Of a DNA stretch of 64,000 nt, positions 25,201-35,329 are shown piece by piece. Within the stretch, counting starts at the first letter, position 1. Each line of letters starts with the position of its first letter. The stretch comes from Acetobacterium woodii (GTDB lineage Bacteria > Bacillota > Clostridia > Eubacteriales > Eubacteriaceae). The DNA lies in the NCBI GenBank assembly GCA_016213825.1, contig JACQZP010000030.1:230765-294764 (forward strand), written 5' to 3'. The translations under genes and the position numbers were made by a program. The notes below the pieces were generated by a model. The model did no database searches. It was not told where the DNA came from and saw nothing but the letters and a program-made list of their open reading frames with translations.

Positions 25201-28200
25201 ATGAAGAAGTTTAATAAAGTACTAATCGCCAATCGAGGAGAAATTGCTATTCGAATTATTCGAGCTTGTCAGGAGCTGGGAATTCATACCGTGGCAATCT
25301 ATGCACAAGAAGATAAACTGTCCCTGTTTAGAACCAAGGCGGATGAGTCTTATCTGATTACCGGAACCACTGGTCCGGTCGAAGCCTATCTGGATATGGA
25401 CAAGATCATTACGCTGGCTAAGAAAAAAGAAGTTGATGCCATCCACCCCGGTTATGGTTTCCTTTCGGAAAACCCGCTTTTTGCAAAGCGTTGTGAAGAA
25501 GAGGGAATTGTCTTTATTGGACCAACCCATGAAATGATGGAAAAAATGGGCGATAAGATCCAATCAAAAATTGTCGCCAAAAGTGTCAACGTGCCAACCA
25601 TACCCGGAGTTGAAAAACCAATCACTTCGGATGCAGAAGCGATTGAATTTGCCCAAAAGGCCGGTTATCCAATTATCTTAAAGGCGGCAGCCGGCGGCGG
25701 CGGCCGTGGGATGCGAATTGTTCGGGATGAAAAAGACTTATTAAAAGAATTTCATTCAGCAACCAGTGAAGCAACCAAGGCATTTGGCGATGGAACCATT
25801 TTTGTTGAAAAATATCTGGAAGAACCCAAACATATTGAAGTTCAGATACTGGGGGATAATCACGGCAATGTGGTTCATCTCTTCGAACGGGATTGTTCGA
25901 TTCAGCGACGTCACCAGAAAATTGTTGAATTTACGCCATCCTTAAGTATTAATGACGAACAGCGCCAAGCGATCTGCAAGGATGCGATTAAACTGGCCAA
26001 AGAAGTCAATTACCGTAATGCCGGAACGATTGAGTTTCTGGTCGATAAAAAGGGCGATCACTATTTTATCGAAATGAATCCTCGTATTCAGGTAGAGCAC
26101 ACTGTTACCGAACTGGTCACCGGCATCGATCTGGTTCAGTCCCAGATTTTAATTGCCCAGGGCTTGCGCTTAGATTCTGAAGAAGTCGGGATTCCGAGCC
26201 AGGATGCCATCGAAACCCGGGGCGCATCAATCCAATGCCGAATCACCACCGAGGATCCTAAGAATCACTTTATGCCGGATACCGGCCGTTTAGACGTTTA
26301 TCGAACTGGCAGCGGTTTTGGAATCCGGCTGGATGGCGGCAATGGCTTTACCGGAGCGGAAATTACCCCTTATTATGACAGTCTTTTAGTCAAGAGTACC
26401 TCGTTCTCCAGAACTTTTGAAGATGCCCGCCGCAAAGCGGTTCGGGGACTTAAAGAAATGAAGATTGAAGGTGTTCAGACGAATAAAGATTTTCTGATCA
26501 ATGTCTTGCAGCACCCAACCTTTATCAATGGGAAATGCGATACCAAGTTTATTGACGATCATCCGGAACTGTTTGAGATTGAAGATCAGAAAAGCGAAGC
26601 CTCCAATGTGCTTAAGTATTTTGGAAACATCATCGTCAACGAAACCTTTGGAAACAAACCGGACTTTGATGAGCCTTATATTCCCTCCATACCGGTGGAT
26701 ACCAATTTTGTCGGTAGCAAACAAATACTGGATGAACGCGGACCAGACGGTCTGGTTAAATGGATCAAAGAACAGGATAAGTTGTTGCTTTGTGACACCA
26801 CCTTCCGTGATGCCCATCAATCGATCGCAGCCACCCGGGTGCGAAGCCGGGATATGATTAAGATCGCCCGCGAAACCGCAGCTTTGGTACCGGATCTGTT
26901 TGCTCTTGAAATGTGGGGAGGCGCAACCTTCGATGTTTCTTATCGGTTCCTGAAGGAATCGCCATGGCGACGTCTGGATGAACTGCGAAAACGAGTGCCC
27001 AACATTTTATTCCAGATGCTCCTGCGGGGTGCCAACGCAGTTGGTTACAAGAATTATCCAGATAATGTGATCCGTGCCTTTGTTCAGGAAGCCGCCAAAA
27101 GCGGAATTGACATCTTCCGTATTTTTGACTCCCTCAACTGGATGGATGGCATGAAGATTTCCATCGATGAGGTTTTAAAAACTGATAAGATTGCTGAAGT
27201 CAGCATCTGTTATACCGGAGATATTTTAGACACCTCCCGAACCAAATACAATCTCGATTACTATGTCCGAATGGCTCATGAAATTGAAAAAACCGGAGCC
27301 CATATTCTGGCTATTAAGGATATGTCCGGTTTACTAAAACCAGGGGCTGCCTATAAACTGATTGAAGCCTTAAAAGCTGAGGTCAGTATGCCGATCCACC
27401 TTCATACCCATGACACAACCGGAAATGGGGTTGCCACGGTATTGTTTGGTCAAATGGCCGGAGCCGATATTGCCGATGCAGCACTTAACGGCATCAGTGG
27501 TCTAACTTCCCAACCAGCCCTTAATTCGATTGTGGCAGCATTGAAAAATACCCCCAGAGATACGGGTTTAAATGAAGACGAACTGCAGATCTTATCTGAT
27601 TATTGGGGGACAACCCGACAGGTCTACAGCAAGTTTGAATCCGAACTGAAATCCGGTTCCACTGAGATTTACAAATTGGAAATACCGGGGGGACAATACT
27701 CCAACCTTCGGGCTCAGGTGGAAAGCTTTGGATTAGGCCATAAATTCAGAGAAGTAAAAGAAAAATATATGGAAGCTAATTTGATGCTGGGTGATATTGT
27801 CAAGGTAACCCCATCATCAAAAACTGTTGGCGATTTGGCGATCTTCATGGTTCAGAATGACCTGACCGTGGATAACATCAAGACCAAGGGAAAAGAATTA
27901 TCTTACCCAGATTCAGTTGTAGATTTCTACAAGGGCATGATTGGTCAGCCGGAAGGTGGCTTTGATCCGGAATTGCAAAAGATTGTTTTAAAAGGCGTTG
28001 AACCGATTACCGTTCGTCCTGGGGCGTTATTACCGGATGAAGATTTTGATAAAATAAAACGAGATTTCAAAGAAGAATTTGGCTGCGAACTGAGTGATCG
28101 GGAAGTATTAAGTGTTGCCCTGTATCCAAAAGTTATGAAAGAGTATGTTGAATTCCTCCAGGAATATGGCGATTTCATGCGAATGGAAAGCCATGCTTTC

Positions 28201-28629
28201 TTCTATGGTCTCAAAGTTGGCGAAGTCATCGATGTGGAAGTATCTAAAGGGAAACGCTTTATCATCAAACTGGTTAATATTGGCTTGCCAAATGACGAGG
28301 GCATGTGTCCGGTGATGTTTGAAGTGGATGGTTTCCGACGAGAAATCTATGTTGAAGATAAACGCAGTCTTTCAGCTAAACAGAAAGTGACTATGCTGAA
28401 GGCCGATCCCAAAAATTCAAAACAAATCGGCTCTGGTATTCCCGGAACGGTTCTAAAAGTTCTAGTCAACGAAGGCGAAGCCGTTAAACAAAACCAGGCG
28501 CTGGTTATTGTTGAAGCCATGAAGATGGAAACCGAAATGGTAGCCAGCGAAGATGGCACCGTTAAACGAATTTACGTCTCTGAAGGACAAAGCGTCCAAT
28601 CCGGCGAATTAATCGTTGAAATGGAATAA
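25201..28629 (+). CDS. pyc: Pyruvate carboxylase
   Basis: A 1142-residue single-chain enzyme making oxaloacetate from pyruvate, bicarbonate and ATP. The order is: biotin carboxylase domain (about 1-450) with the Gly-rich ATP loop AAGGGGRGM and EMNPRIQVEHTVTE; carboxyltransferase domain from about 530 with CDTTFRDAHQS, metal ligands near HLHTHDT and the LAIKDMSGLLKPG stretch; the allosteric/tetramer part; and a C-terminal biotinyl domain with EAMKMETEM (biotinyl-Lys about residue 1107). I start it at 25201, where MKKFNKVLIANRGEIA is the normal N-terminus, although the frame is open to 25138. In an acetogen it would feed biosynthesis from acetyl-CoA via pyruvate. Confidence 0.96.
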   Translation: MKKFNKVLIANRGEIAIRIIRACQELGIHTVAIYAQEDKLSLFRTKADESYLITGTTGPVEAYLDMDKIITLAKKKEVDAIHPGYGFLSENPLFAKRCEEEGIVFIGPTHEMMEKMGDKIQSKIVAKSVNVPTIPGVEKPITSDAEAIEFAQKAGYPIILKAAAGGGGRGMRIVRDEKDLLKEFHSATSEATKAFGDGTIFVEKYLEEPKHIEVQILGDNHGNVVHLFERDCSIQRRHQKIVEFTPSLSINDEQRQAICKDAIKLAKEVNYRNAGTIEFLVDKKGDHYFIEMNPRIQVEHTVTELVTGIDLVQSQILIAQGLRLDSEEVGIPSQDAIETRGASIQCRITTEDPKNHFMPDTGRLDVYRTGSGFGIRLDGGNGFTGAEITPYYDSLLVKSTSFSRTFEDARRKAVRGLKEMKIEGVQTNKDFLINVLQHPTFINGKCDTKFIDDHPELFEIEDQKSEASNVLKYFGNIIVNETFGNKPDFDEPYIPSIPVDTNFVGSKQILDERGPDGLVKWIKEQDKLLLCDTTFRDAHQSIAATRVRSRDMIKIARETAALVPDLFALEMWGGATFDVSYRFLKESPWRRLDELRKRVPNILFQMLLRGANAVGYKNYPDNVIRAFVQEAAKSGIDIFRIFDSLNWMDGMKISIDEVLKTDKIAEVSICYTGDILDTSRTKYNLDYYVRMAHEIEKTGAHILAIKDMSGLLKPGAAYKLIEALKAEVSMPIHLHTHDTTGNGVATVLFGQMAGADIADAALNGISGLTSQPALNSIVAALKNTPRDTGLNEDELQILSDYWGTTRQVYSKFESELKSGSTEIYKLEIPGGQYSNLRAQVESFGLGHKFREVKEKYMEANLMLGDIVKVTPSSKTVGDLAIFMVQNDLTVDNIKTKGKELSYPDSVVDFYKGMIGQPEGGFDPELQKIVLKGVEPITVRPGALLPDEDFDKIKRDFKEEFGCELSDREVLSVALYPKVMKEYVEFLQEYGDFMRMESHAFFYGLKVGEVIDVEVSKGKRFIIKLVNIGLPNDEGMCPVMFEVDGFRREIYVEDKRSLSAKQKVTMLKADPKNSKQIGSGIPGTVLKVLVNEGEAVKQNQALVIVEAMKMETEMVASEDGTVKRIYVSEGQSVQSGELIVEME

Positions 28630-28669
28630 GCTTTAGTAAGAAATTTGTAAGAGTTAAACAAATAAAGTA

Positions 28670-28768
28670 GTAACGACCAATTGTTACATCATGTTGTTTG
28701 CATCAGAGCGGACACGGCTTAGCCTGTTCGATTCTGTAGCAAACAACAGATTAACAATTGGCCGGTAC
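28670..28768. repeat. Palindromic repeat R3 (subfamily A, inverted relative to R2)
   Basis: A 99-bp nested palindrome after pyc. The outer arms are CCAATTGTTA and TAACAATTGG, the inner arms GTTGTTTGC and GCAAACAAC, and the core is CGGACACGGCTTAGCCTGTTCG. It is the near reverse complement of R2. Confidence 0.8.
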
Positions 28769-28787
28769 GGAAGTTAGGAATTGAAAT

Positions 28788-28829
28788 AAAAGAAGTGATC
28801 CTCCAAATCTGGGGGACCACTTCTTTTTA
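28788..28829. terminator. Bidirectional terminator between pyc and the Ig-like lipoprotein gene
   Basis: AAAGAAGTG and CCACTTCTTT arms with inner CCTCC/GGGGG pairing, A-rich on the left and T-rich on the right, between converging genes. Confidence 0.8.
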
Positions 28830-28842
28830 GTTAGTCTATATA

Positions 28843-31182
28843 TTAAACAACGGTGAACGAGACAGGGAGGCTGACGGTCGTTTCTGGTAAACAGCCTTCT
28901 TTGGTATTGGTGATTTCGACATAGTAGTAGGTGGTTCCGGCCGGACCGGAAGCATCCACATCCAAGGTTTTGTTGGTAGCACCAGCAATGGCGGTGCCAT
29001 CGGCATTGATCAGACTTTTACTTTCAAACCACTGGTAGGTCAACGTGCCGCCATCATTGATACTGGCTTCCACTGAGAAGGCGGCTGGGATGGACTCAGT
29101 TTTGGGTGAACCGAGAGCCGCCTGAGCGGTATTGGTCGCCTGAGCTAAACTGGCTGCTAGAGCTACACCGGTAAGTTGTGAAATGCTGGTTGGTTGAGAA
29201 GTGATCGTTGGCTTTTCTGATAAACCCGTTGCTACAACCGGAGCGACAGAAGCAGTTTCATCAGGTGTAACATTTGGATCAATGGGGTCGGCGATCGTAA
29301 CGGGTTCGGCACTCGTAACAACAATACCGGCTAAAACCGTAATTGGGACAGCATTTTCTGATGTAATTATGCAATTGTAATAGACTGTGCCCGGTGTTGT
29401 TGAAACTGGTGGGTCGTAGATTGGTCCGGTAACCTCTGGCAAGGGGGTTTCAACATCGCCAATCCGTTGTGACCATTGATAGGTCAGGACCTTATCCTCG
29501 GTAACACTTGCCTCCACAAAAATTGGAGCAGGGTTATCATTTAAGTATATTCGTTGGGAAGACAGCGCAGAACTGGCAGTAATAACTGGTTGAGTTTGGA
29601 CTGTCAGAACAATGCTGGGTTGAATGTTGTTGAGATTTACGTATCCGGCTGGCATCACAAGCGTGCCAGTATAGGTCGTTTCACCGACCTTTTTTGTATC
29701 AACCGTATTCGGCGACCAGTTAACGGTACAAGGGAATATTTCACTGCCAAAGCCTTGAACAATAACGACAACGGGCAAGCTGTAGCTGCTATCATAAGCA
29801 ACGGTTTCGGCGATGCTGTTATTCACTGCGTTAATCGTGTTGATCATCGTGACAGCAGATATATTTGTTTTAACGGTAACCTTACTGGTATCGGTTTTAT
29901 CACCATCTTGGGTTCGGGCGGTAATAGTAACTTCACCATTGGCAACAGGAGTGACTACACCATTTGTTACTGTCGCCACGTTTGGATTGGATGATTCCCA
30001 TAAAACAGTTTGATTTGTGGCGTTCTCAGGGAAAACAACAGCGTTTAGTTTTAAGGTATTACCCATAATCACATCCGCTTCGACTGGTGTCACCTGGATA
30101 CCCGTTACGGCAATATTTGCGGGTGGACTAGGTGGTGTTGGTGTTGGGGTTGGGGTTGGATCAACCGGGTTAAGAGGTGGTGCATTGTATTTTGAATTAA
30201 TGATAGTACCGGAACTGGAATCCTCTGAAAACCAGCTAGAACTTGAACTTGAGCTACCGGTTGAATTAGCAGTTCGGCTGGTATTCGTTGAAATCGTCAT
30301 TCCGCCATTGGGATCGGTGACGACTGGTTTGGTGGTAAGATAAACCACATCCGGAGTAATGGTACCAGTAATGTTTAAGATATCATTGGTGGTAGCACTG
30401 GTGACAGAGCCTTCACCCTTAATTTCGACTCGAGTCTCAGTGCCGAGGGATGCGATCACAGCATTGTTTCCAAGGGTGATACTGGTACCTTCGCCGGTAC
30501 TAGTTAACAATAAGGAACCAACATTGGCATTAAGTGTTAACACAACCTTCGACTCAGCGACAATTTTATCGACAATCGCATTGGTTACCAGAGTTGAACC
30601 ACCGGCATTGGGGCCAAAACCAACCAATTTAGCCGGAGTGTTCAGCACAATATCGCTGATACCACGGGACTGGATGTTTTCAATGGTACCATTCGCCTGG
30701 GTGGTAATCGAGGTCCGACTGGCAGTTTTTTCAACGTTCAGATTTTTTACCTTACTCTGGTTATCAACGACCACTGTAGCAGCTGACCGGATGGTGAGGT
30801 TTTCGACCGCAACCTCACCTAGTAAAACAAGCTTCACGTCCTGTTTTTCCAGGGTGATATTTTGGTAAGAACCGCCATCTAAGTAAATGGTGCCGCCTCC
30901 TTTTACCAGCAATTCGCCTTGCACTGCGGAGTTTGTCAGACGGATATCACCATCGACAACGGCATCGGTAATTGAAACGTTACCGGTATAGGTCGCGTTT
31001 TCAATATTTACACCGGAAACCGAAATTTCAGCGTTTTGATAGGTGGCTGTTTCGGTGTATGTCCCCGCTACATTGTAGTTTTTCATTTCGCTTCCTTCTT
31101 GGCTACAGCCGCGAACAAACAAAATGGCGGTAAGGAGGATAAGTAGGATAATAATAATGGAGATAATAGAGTTCTTTTTCAT
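28843..31182 (-). CDS. Large exported Ig-like surface protein with N-terminal beta-helix-like region
   Basis: A 779-residue protein. Its N-terminal hydrophobic helix ends in LFVRGCSQ, so it may be a lipoprotein (Cys about residue 26), although the lipobox is weak. Residues about 35-290 are short repeated strands rich in Thr, Val and Asn (ATYTGNVSITDAVVDGDI type) that look like a right-handed beta-helix. A Ser-rich stretch and a TPTPTPTPPSPP linker follow. Next is a Big_2 Ig-like domain (about 355-440, with SSNPNVATVTNGVVTP), a second Ig-like domain, and two domains with the LTYQWxxS core. It is likely a cell-surface adhesion or matrix protein. Its function is not known. Confidence 0.75.
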   Translation of the reverse strand: MKKNSIISIIIILLILLTAILFVRGCSQEGSEMKNYNVAGTYTETATYQNAEISVSGVNIENATYTGNVSITDAVVDGDIRLTNSAVQGELLVKGGGTIYLDGGSYQNITLEKQDVKLVLLGEVAVENLTIRSAATVVVDNQSKVKNLNVEKTASRTSITTQANGTIENIQSRGISDIVLNTPAKLVGFGPNAGGSTLVTNAIVDKIVAESKVVLTLNANVGSLLLTSTGEGTSITLGNNAVIASLGTETRVEIKGEGSVTSATTNDILNITGTITPDVVYLTTKPVVTDPNGGMTISTNTSRTANSTGSSSSSSSWFSEDSSSGTIINSKYNAPPLNPVDPTPTPTPTPPSPPANIAVTGIQVTPVEADVIMGNTLKLNAVVFPENATNQTVLWESSNPNVATVTNGVVTPVANGEVTITARTQDGDKTDTSKVTVKTNISAVTMINTINAVNNSIAETVAYDSSYSLPVVVIVQGFGSEIFPCTVNWSPNTVDTKKVGETTYTGTLVMPAGYVNLNNIQPSIVLTVQTQPVITASSALSSQRIYLNDNPAPIFVEASVTEDKVLTYQWSQRIGDVETPLPEVTGPIYDPPVSTTPGTVYYNCIITSENAVPITVLAGIVVTSAEPVTIADPIDPNVTPDETASVAPVVATGLSEKPTITSQPTSISQLTGVALAASLAQATNTAQAALGSPKTESIPAAFSVEASINDGGTLTYQWFESKSLINADGTAIAGATNKTLDVDASGPAGTTYYYVEITNTKEGCLPETTVSLPVSFTVV

Positions 31183-31620
31183 GACATTCCTTCCCTTTTT
31201 GTTTATTTAATTTTTAATAGTGATTATAATTGCTCAGATTTGTTCTAAGTGTAGTAATTCTAACATAATTTATGGTTGATGTAAATAGAATGTAACAAAA
31301 TTGTAAAAGAAAATTTGAAATGTAAATAAAAATGAAAATAAACAACGTAAATATTCTACAATGTATGTGAATGGTTACATTTGCAACAGATAAAATAATT
31401 TTTGTAAGGCGATGATAGTCCAGATACAGGTTTAGCTGCAAATACAACTTTTACAATTCAAATGTATTTATAATTGCACCCGGCAAATTATTGTGGTATG
31501 ATCAATTAAAATTCAAAATATTGACAAATTATAGATGAAATAAAGTGTCTGCTAATTAGAAATTTAAATATCAAATTAGGGAGCAAGTTATTTAATCCAA
31601 GTGAAAGAAAGGGTACTAAA
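31183..31620. other. Divergent intergenic region between the Ig-like lipoprotein and STAS genes
   Basis: About 440 bp of A/T-rich DNA with no gene. It holds the minus-strand promoter listed next and, for the plus strand, only a TATAAT at 31469-31474 without a good -35 box and a TTGACA at 31521-31526 without a clear -10. The message start of the STAS operon is therefore uncertain. Confidence 0.5.
31257..31285 (-). promoter_or_regulatory. Promoter of the Ig-like lipoprotein gene
   Basis: Read on the minus strand: TTTACA (31280-31285), 17 bp, TAGAAT (31257-31262), 75 bp before the start codon. Confidence 0.5.
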
Positions 31621-31923
31621 ATGAACATTGAAATCAAACAGGAAAACGAAATATTTGTGGTTGAACTTGAAGGCAGAATGGATACCAATACATCCCCAGA
31701 TTTTCAAAAAGAAATGGAACCATATTACACTAAAAATGGCTTTAATATGATTTTGGATTTTGATAAGCTGGATTTTGTCAGTAGTGCTGGATTAAGGGTT
31801 TTACTGTTAATTCAAAAGAAATCAAAAGCACTTAACGGAAATTTCGTGATTAAAAATGTAAAACCAGAGATTCAGGAAGTATTTGATATGACAGGATTCT
31901 CCGATATTTTAACCATCGAGTAA
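31621..31923 (+). CDS. STAS-domain protein (anti-sigma factor antagonist type)
   Basis: A 100-residue single STAS domain like SpoIIAA/RsbV. It starts with the beta strand FVVELEGRMDTNTSPDF and has FDKLDFVSSAGLRVLL, where the Ser after Val is the residue normally phosphorylated by a partner kinase. No anti-sigma kinase gene is next to it. Instead it lies 9 bp before a GH3-type synthetase gene and seems to lead that operon, so it may regulate or scaffold the enzymes there rather than a sigma factor. Confidence 0.85.
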   Translation: MNIEIKQENEIFVVELEGRMDTNTSPDFQKEMEPYYTKNGFNMILDFDKLDFVSSAGLRVLLLIQKKSKALNGNFVIKNVKPEIQEVFDMTGFSDILTIE

Positions 31924-31932
31924 GGTGATGTA

Positions 31933-33651
31933 ATGGAAGAAAATAGAAAGCAGGAAGAAATTTCATATTACACCTTGGGGGAACACGACGGAAGTAGCAT
32001 TCCTGAGACACTAAAAGAAATGCCCAATGAAAAATTAATCAAAAGCTTCTATTTAATAGAAAATACTCCTGAAGACACACAAAAGCGTGTGCTTCAGGAT
32101 ATTTTAAAATGTGCTGAAAATAGTGACTTTGGAAAAAAATTGGGCTTTGCAAAGATTGCCACCGCTGATGAGTATCGCAAAAAGGTACCAATCTCCGATT
32201 ATACATATGTGGAAACGGTTCTTGACAAGCTTAAAGCTGGAGATGCGGATATTTTATTTAATGGACCACCGGCCAGCTTTATTGCAACAAGTGGATCTAC
32301 CGGAATTCCGAAACTCATTCCTGAAAGCAAAAACGGCGAACTGATCAAAGGACTGGTTTCCCAGATTCGTGCCATTCTGCTGTTGATGCTGGCTCCGGAA
32401 GTTATGGCACCGGGGAAAAAAGTTTTGGCCATTGCCAATCCTTCTGAATATGGAAAAACGGAAGGGGGCATTCCGATTGGTTCGGCCTCGGGTCAGGCGG
32501 CAAAAGATATGCCAATCGAGATGCTGAAGAAAATGGTTTTGCCAGTTGAATTAATGCTAGCAAAAGACCTGAGTAATGAAGCAACTGACTATTTAACGAT
32601 CCGTTATGCGCTGGCAGAAAAGCACCTGGCAGGTGTGGTGTGCAGTAATATTGCCCACTTTAATATTTTACTGAAAAAAATGAATACCCTGGTTGAAGAC
32701 TTGCTAGCTGATATTGAAGCAGGCCAAATCAATTCAAAAATTACGCTTAACGAAGATCTGCGCGAAAAGCTTAACTCAAAATTAACGCCAAATCCTCAGC
32801 GTGCTGAAGAATTAAGAAATATTTTTATGGCGAACAAAACGCTTGATGTTGCATCGATCTGGCCAGAATTTACGGTGGTTTCCTGTTGGATGTCGTCCAG
32901 TGCAGCGAAAATTGTGGCCGATATTAAAAAGAATTTACCCCCAACAGTGAAGTTTTTGGAGTGGGGTTATGGTGCTAGCGAAGGCAAGTTCAACATTCCC
33001 GATGTACCTCAAGATCCGGCTGGCCTGCTCGCTCTTTTTGGGTACTTTTTTGAATTTCTACCGGTGGGATCAGAAAATAATGAGACGGTGCTTGCTCATG
33101 AACTAAAACAAGGCGAATATTATGAGTTGATTGTTACCTCATATTCCGGGCTTTATCGCTATAATATGAAAGACATTATCAGAGTTTCTGGTTTCAATAA
33201 CCAGGCGCCCCGGATTGTATTTATCAGCAAAGCCTCTGAATATCTGGAGATCGACGAACTAAAATTGATGATTTATCAAATTGATGAGTACATTAAGAAG
33301 GTATCTGACCAGAAGAATGAAGAAATTCGCTTTTATCAGATTTTACTGGATAAAGAGCAGAAAACGTTAGTGTTTATCCTTGAACCCTACGCCAATAACT
33401 TTCCAGGTGATTTGTTTAGAGAAGGGTTGGAAAAAACATTACGAACTGAAAACAGCGCTTATGAAAAATTAAGAAGTTCAAATCAGCTAAACGCCCTGGA
33501 AGTCATCGTTATGCCAGACGGATACCGGGATTCTCTGTTCACCCGATCAATCATGCCGGGTAAGAATGTTAATCAGACTAAGTTAAAAACAATCGTGAAG
33601 GAATACCCTGAAGAAGGCAGCATGGCTTATTGGGCAAAGGAAGGCGAATAA
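31933..33651 (+). CDS. GH3-family acyl-acid-amido synthetase (first)
   Basis: A 572-residue protein of the GH3 superfamily, adenylate-forming enzymes that join acyl acids to amino acids. The three nucleotide motifs are visible: FIATSGSTGIPKLIP (about residue 116), GYGASEGK (about 350) and YSGLYRYNMKDIIRVSGF (about 412), where the Asp binds the ribose. The N-terminal part (VLQDILKCAENSDFGKKLGF) also fits. Plant GH3 enzymes act on jasmonate, auxin or salicylate. Bacterial members are widespread and largely uncharacterised. The acid and amino acid cannot be predicted here. It is coupled by a 1-bp overlap to the second GH3 gene. Confidence 0.85.
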   Translation: MEENRKQEEISYYTLGEHDGSSIPETLKEMPNEKLIKSFYLIENTPEDTQKRVLQDILKCAENSDFGKKLGFAKIATADEYRKKVPISDYTYVETVLDKLKAGDADILFNGPPASFIATSGSTGIPKLIPESKNGELIKGLVSQIRAILLLMLAPEVMAPGKKVLAIANPSEYGKTEGGIPIGSASGQAAKDMPIEMLKKMVLPVELMLAKDLSNEATDYLTIRYALAEKHLAGVVCSNIAHFNILLKKMNTLVEDLLADIEAGQINSKITLNEDLREKLNSKLTPNPQRAEELRNIFMANKTLDVASIWPEFTVVSCWMSSSAAKIVADIKKNLPPTVKFLEWGYGASEGKFNIPDVPQDPAGLLALFGYFFEFLPVGSENNETVLAHELKQGEYYELIVTSYSGLYRYNMKDIIRVSGFNNQAPRIVFISKASEYLEIDELKLMIYQIDEYIKKVSDQKNEEIRFYQILLDKEQKTLVFILEPYANNFPGDLFREGLEKTLRTENSAYEKLRSSNQLNALEVIVMPDGYRDSLFTRSIMPGKNVNQTKLKTIVKEYPEEGSMAYWAKEGE

Positions 33652-35327
33652 TGATAAAAATATTACCCAAAATGTTGTATTCCCTGAATATTAAGAAGGG
33701 CAACAAAAAAATTGAAAAGTTTGATTATTTAACTGAAAATGCACCGGAAATTAACAAACAGCTGATGTTAGATATGTTAAAAAAGAATGCTGAAACCGAA
33801 TATGGGAAAAAATATCATTTTAGTGAAATAGCAACCATTGAGGACTATAAAAAGATGGTGCCTTTTTCAATTTACGATGATTATGCACCCTATATTGAAC
33901 GGATGATAGCAGGTGAAACAGATCTCATCACTAAGGATCCGATTGTTCATTATGCGCTTACCTCGGGAAGCGTCGATAATCCCAAGAAAATTCCCGTTTC
34001 TGAACAAACGGTAAAACTCTATCGGGAGTATGCCACCCAGTTCAGTTTTGCGATTATCGCCCGGGCGTTAGGTAAAAAGTGGAAACGGGGCCGCGGGCTG
34101 AATCTGATGGAAGTAAAATTTGAGACGCTTCCGAATGGCTTGTTTGCTGGTTCGATCTCGGGTCGAGGGGTTTACAGTATCAAAAACCTCTTGTTTTTAA
34201 TGTTTACCTCGCCAAAAGAAATTGTTTTTCCCACCGAAATAATGGATACCAAATATGCGCATCTGCGTTTTGCGCTGATGGATCGAAACCTTACCTATAT
34301 CGTTTCAGCCTTTATGACGGGAATTTGTGATCTGATGAAATATCTGGAAACCAATTGGGAAATCATTGTGGATGATATTGAGAAAGGAACGATCAATCCT
34401 GATATCAAAATACCTGATGAAGTGAAGGTTCAGTTGCAAAAACAGATTAAGCCTGACCCTAAACGAGCAGCAGAATTACGGGTTGAATTTAAAAAAGGGT
34501 TCGAAACACCGATCGTTCGAAGAATATGGCCGGATTTCGCTTTTGTGCATGCTATTGGCAGTGGGGGGTTTGCGGTTTATACAGATAAAATGCGTCACTA
34601 TCTGGGGGATGTTCCCATTTATTTTAGCGTTTATGCCGCTTCAGAGTCGATCATGGCGATTTGCAACGAAATGGAATCACAGGAGTTTGTGTTGATTCCA
34701 GACTCGGCCTTTTATGAGTTTATTCCGGTAGATCAGGAAGATTCAGAAGAAACGCTGACCATGGAACAATTGGAAACAGGAAAAGACTACGAGATTGTTT
34801 TGACCAATACCTCGGGTTTTTACCGGTATCGCATTAAAGATGTGGTACGCGTTGTGGGCTGGTATAAAAACTGCCCTAAAATTCAATTTGTTTATCGGCT
34901 CAATCAAATGGTTAGTATTGCCGGGGAAAAGACCACCGAAGAATGTATTTCCTGGGCCGTTAAAGAATTTGCCAAAGATACTGAATGCGAGTTGGTTGAT
35001 TACAGCGTGTATGCTGATGTTGCCATATCACCGGGTCGTTATGTCATCATTATGGAAACCGAAAAACGAATGTCAAAGGAAAACCATGAAAAATATCGGA
35101 TTATTATTGAAGAAAAGCTGGGCATTGCCAATCCATCCATTGGTTCCAAGGTAAAAAGCGGTATCTTAAGCCCATCCGAAATAACATTTGTCCAGGAAGA
35201 AACCTATGCGCTGTATCGTGATTTAATGATCATGCGAGGGATTTCCGGTAATCAGTTAAAACCAGTCCGAGTCATCGACACGCTGATCAAAGAAAATTTC
35301 TTTTTTGCGCTAGTTGATAAGGAGTAG
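33651..35327 (+). CDS. GH3-family acyl-acid-amido synthetase (second)
   Basis: A 558-residue paralogue of the preceding gene product. The start at ATG 33651 overlaps the previous stop (TAATG); a frame start 21 bp upstream is inside that gene. The motifs differ in detail: YALTSGSVDNPKKIPVS replaces the first Thr-rich loop, VYAASESI the second, and TSGFYRYRIKDVVRVVGW is the third. The differences at the active-site loops suggest another acid or amine substrate than the first copy. The gene ends 2 bp before the ABC exporter genes, so the product of the pair may be exported. Confidence 0.85.
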   Translation: MIKILPKMLYSLNIKKGNKKIEKFDYLTENAPEINKQLMLDMLKKNAETEYGKKYHFSEIATIEDYKKMVPFSIYDDYAPYIERMIAGETDLITKDPIVHYALTSGSVDNPKKIPVSEQTVKLYREYATQFSFAIIARALGKKWKRGRGLNLMEVKFETLPNGLFAGSISGRGVYSIKNLLFLMFTSPKEIVFPTEIMDTKYAHLRFALMDRNLTYIVSAFMTGICDLMKYLETNWEIIVDDIEKGTINPDIKIPDEVKVQLQKQIKPDPKRAAELRVEFKKGFETPIVRRIWPDFAFVHAIGSGGFAVYTDKMRHYLGDVPIYFSVYAASESIMAICNEMESQEFVLIPDSAFYEFIPVDQEDSEETLTMEQLETGKDYEIVLTNTSGFYRYRIKDVVRVVGWYKNCPKIQFVYRLNQMVSIAGEKTTEECISWAVKEFAKDTECELVDYSVYADVAISPGRYVIIMETEKRMSKENHEKYRIIIEEKLGIANPSIGSKVKSGILSPSEITFVQEETYALYRDLMIMRGISGNQLKPVRVIDTLIKENFFFALVDKE

Positions 35328-35329
35328 GT

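Noticed and set aside
29554..30868. Plus-strand frames inside the Ig-like lipoprotein gene
   Set aside because: They are antisense to a well-supported 779-codon gene and have no ribosome sites or family resemblance.
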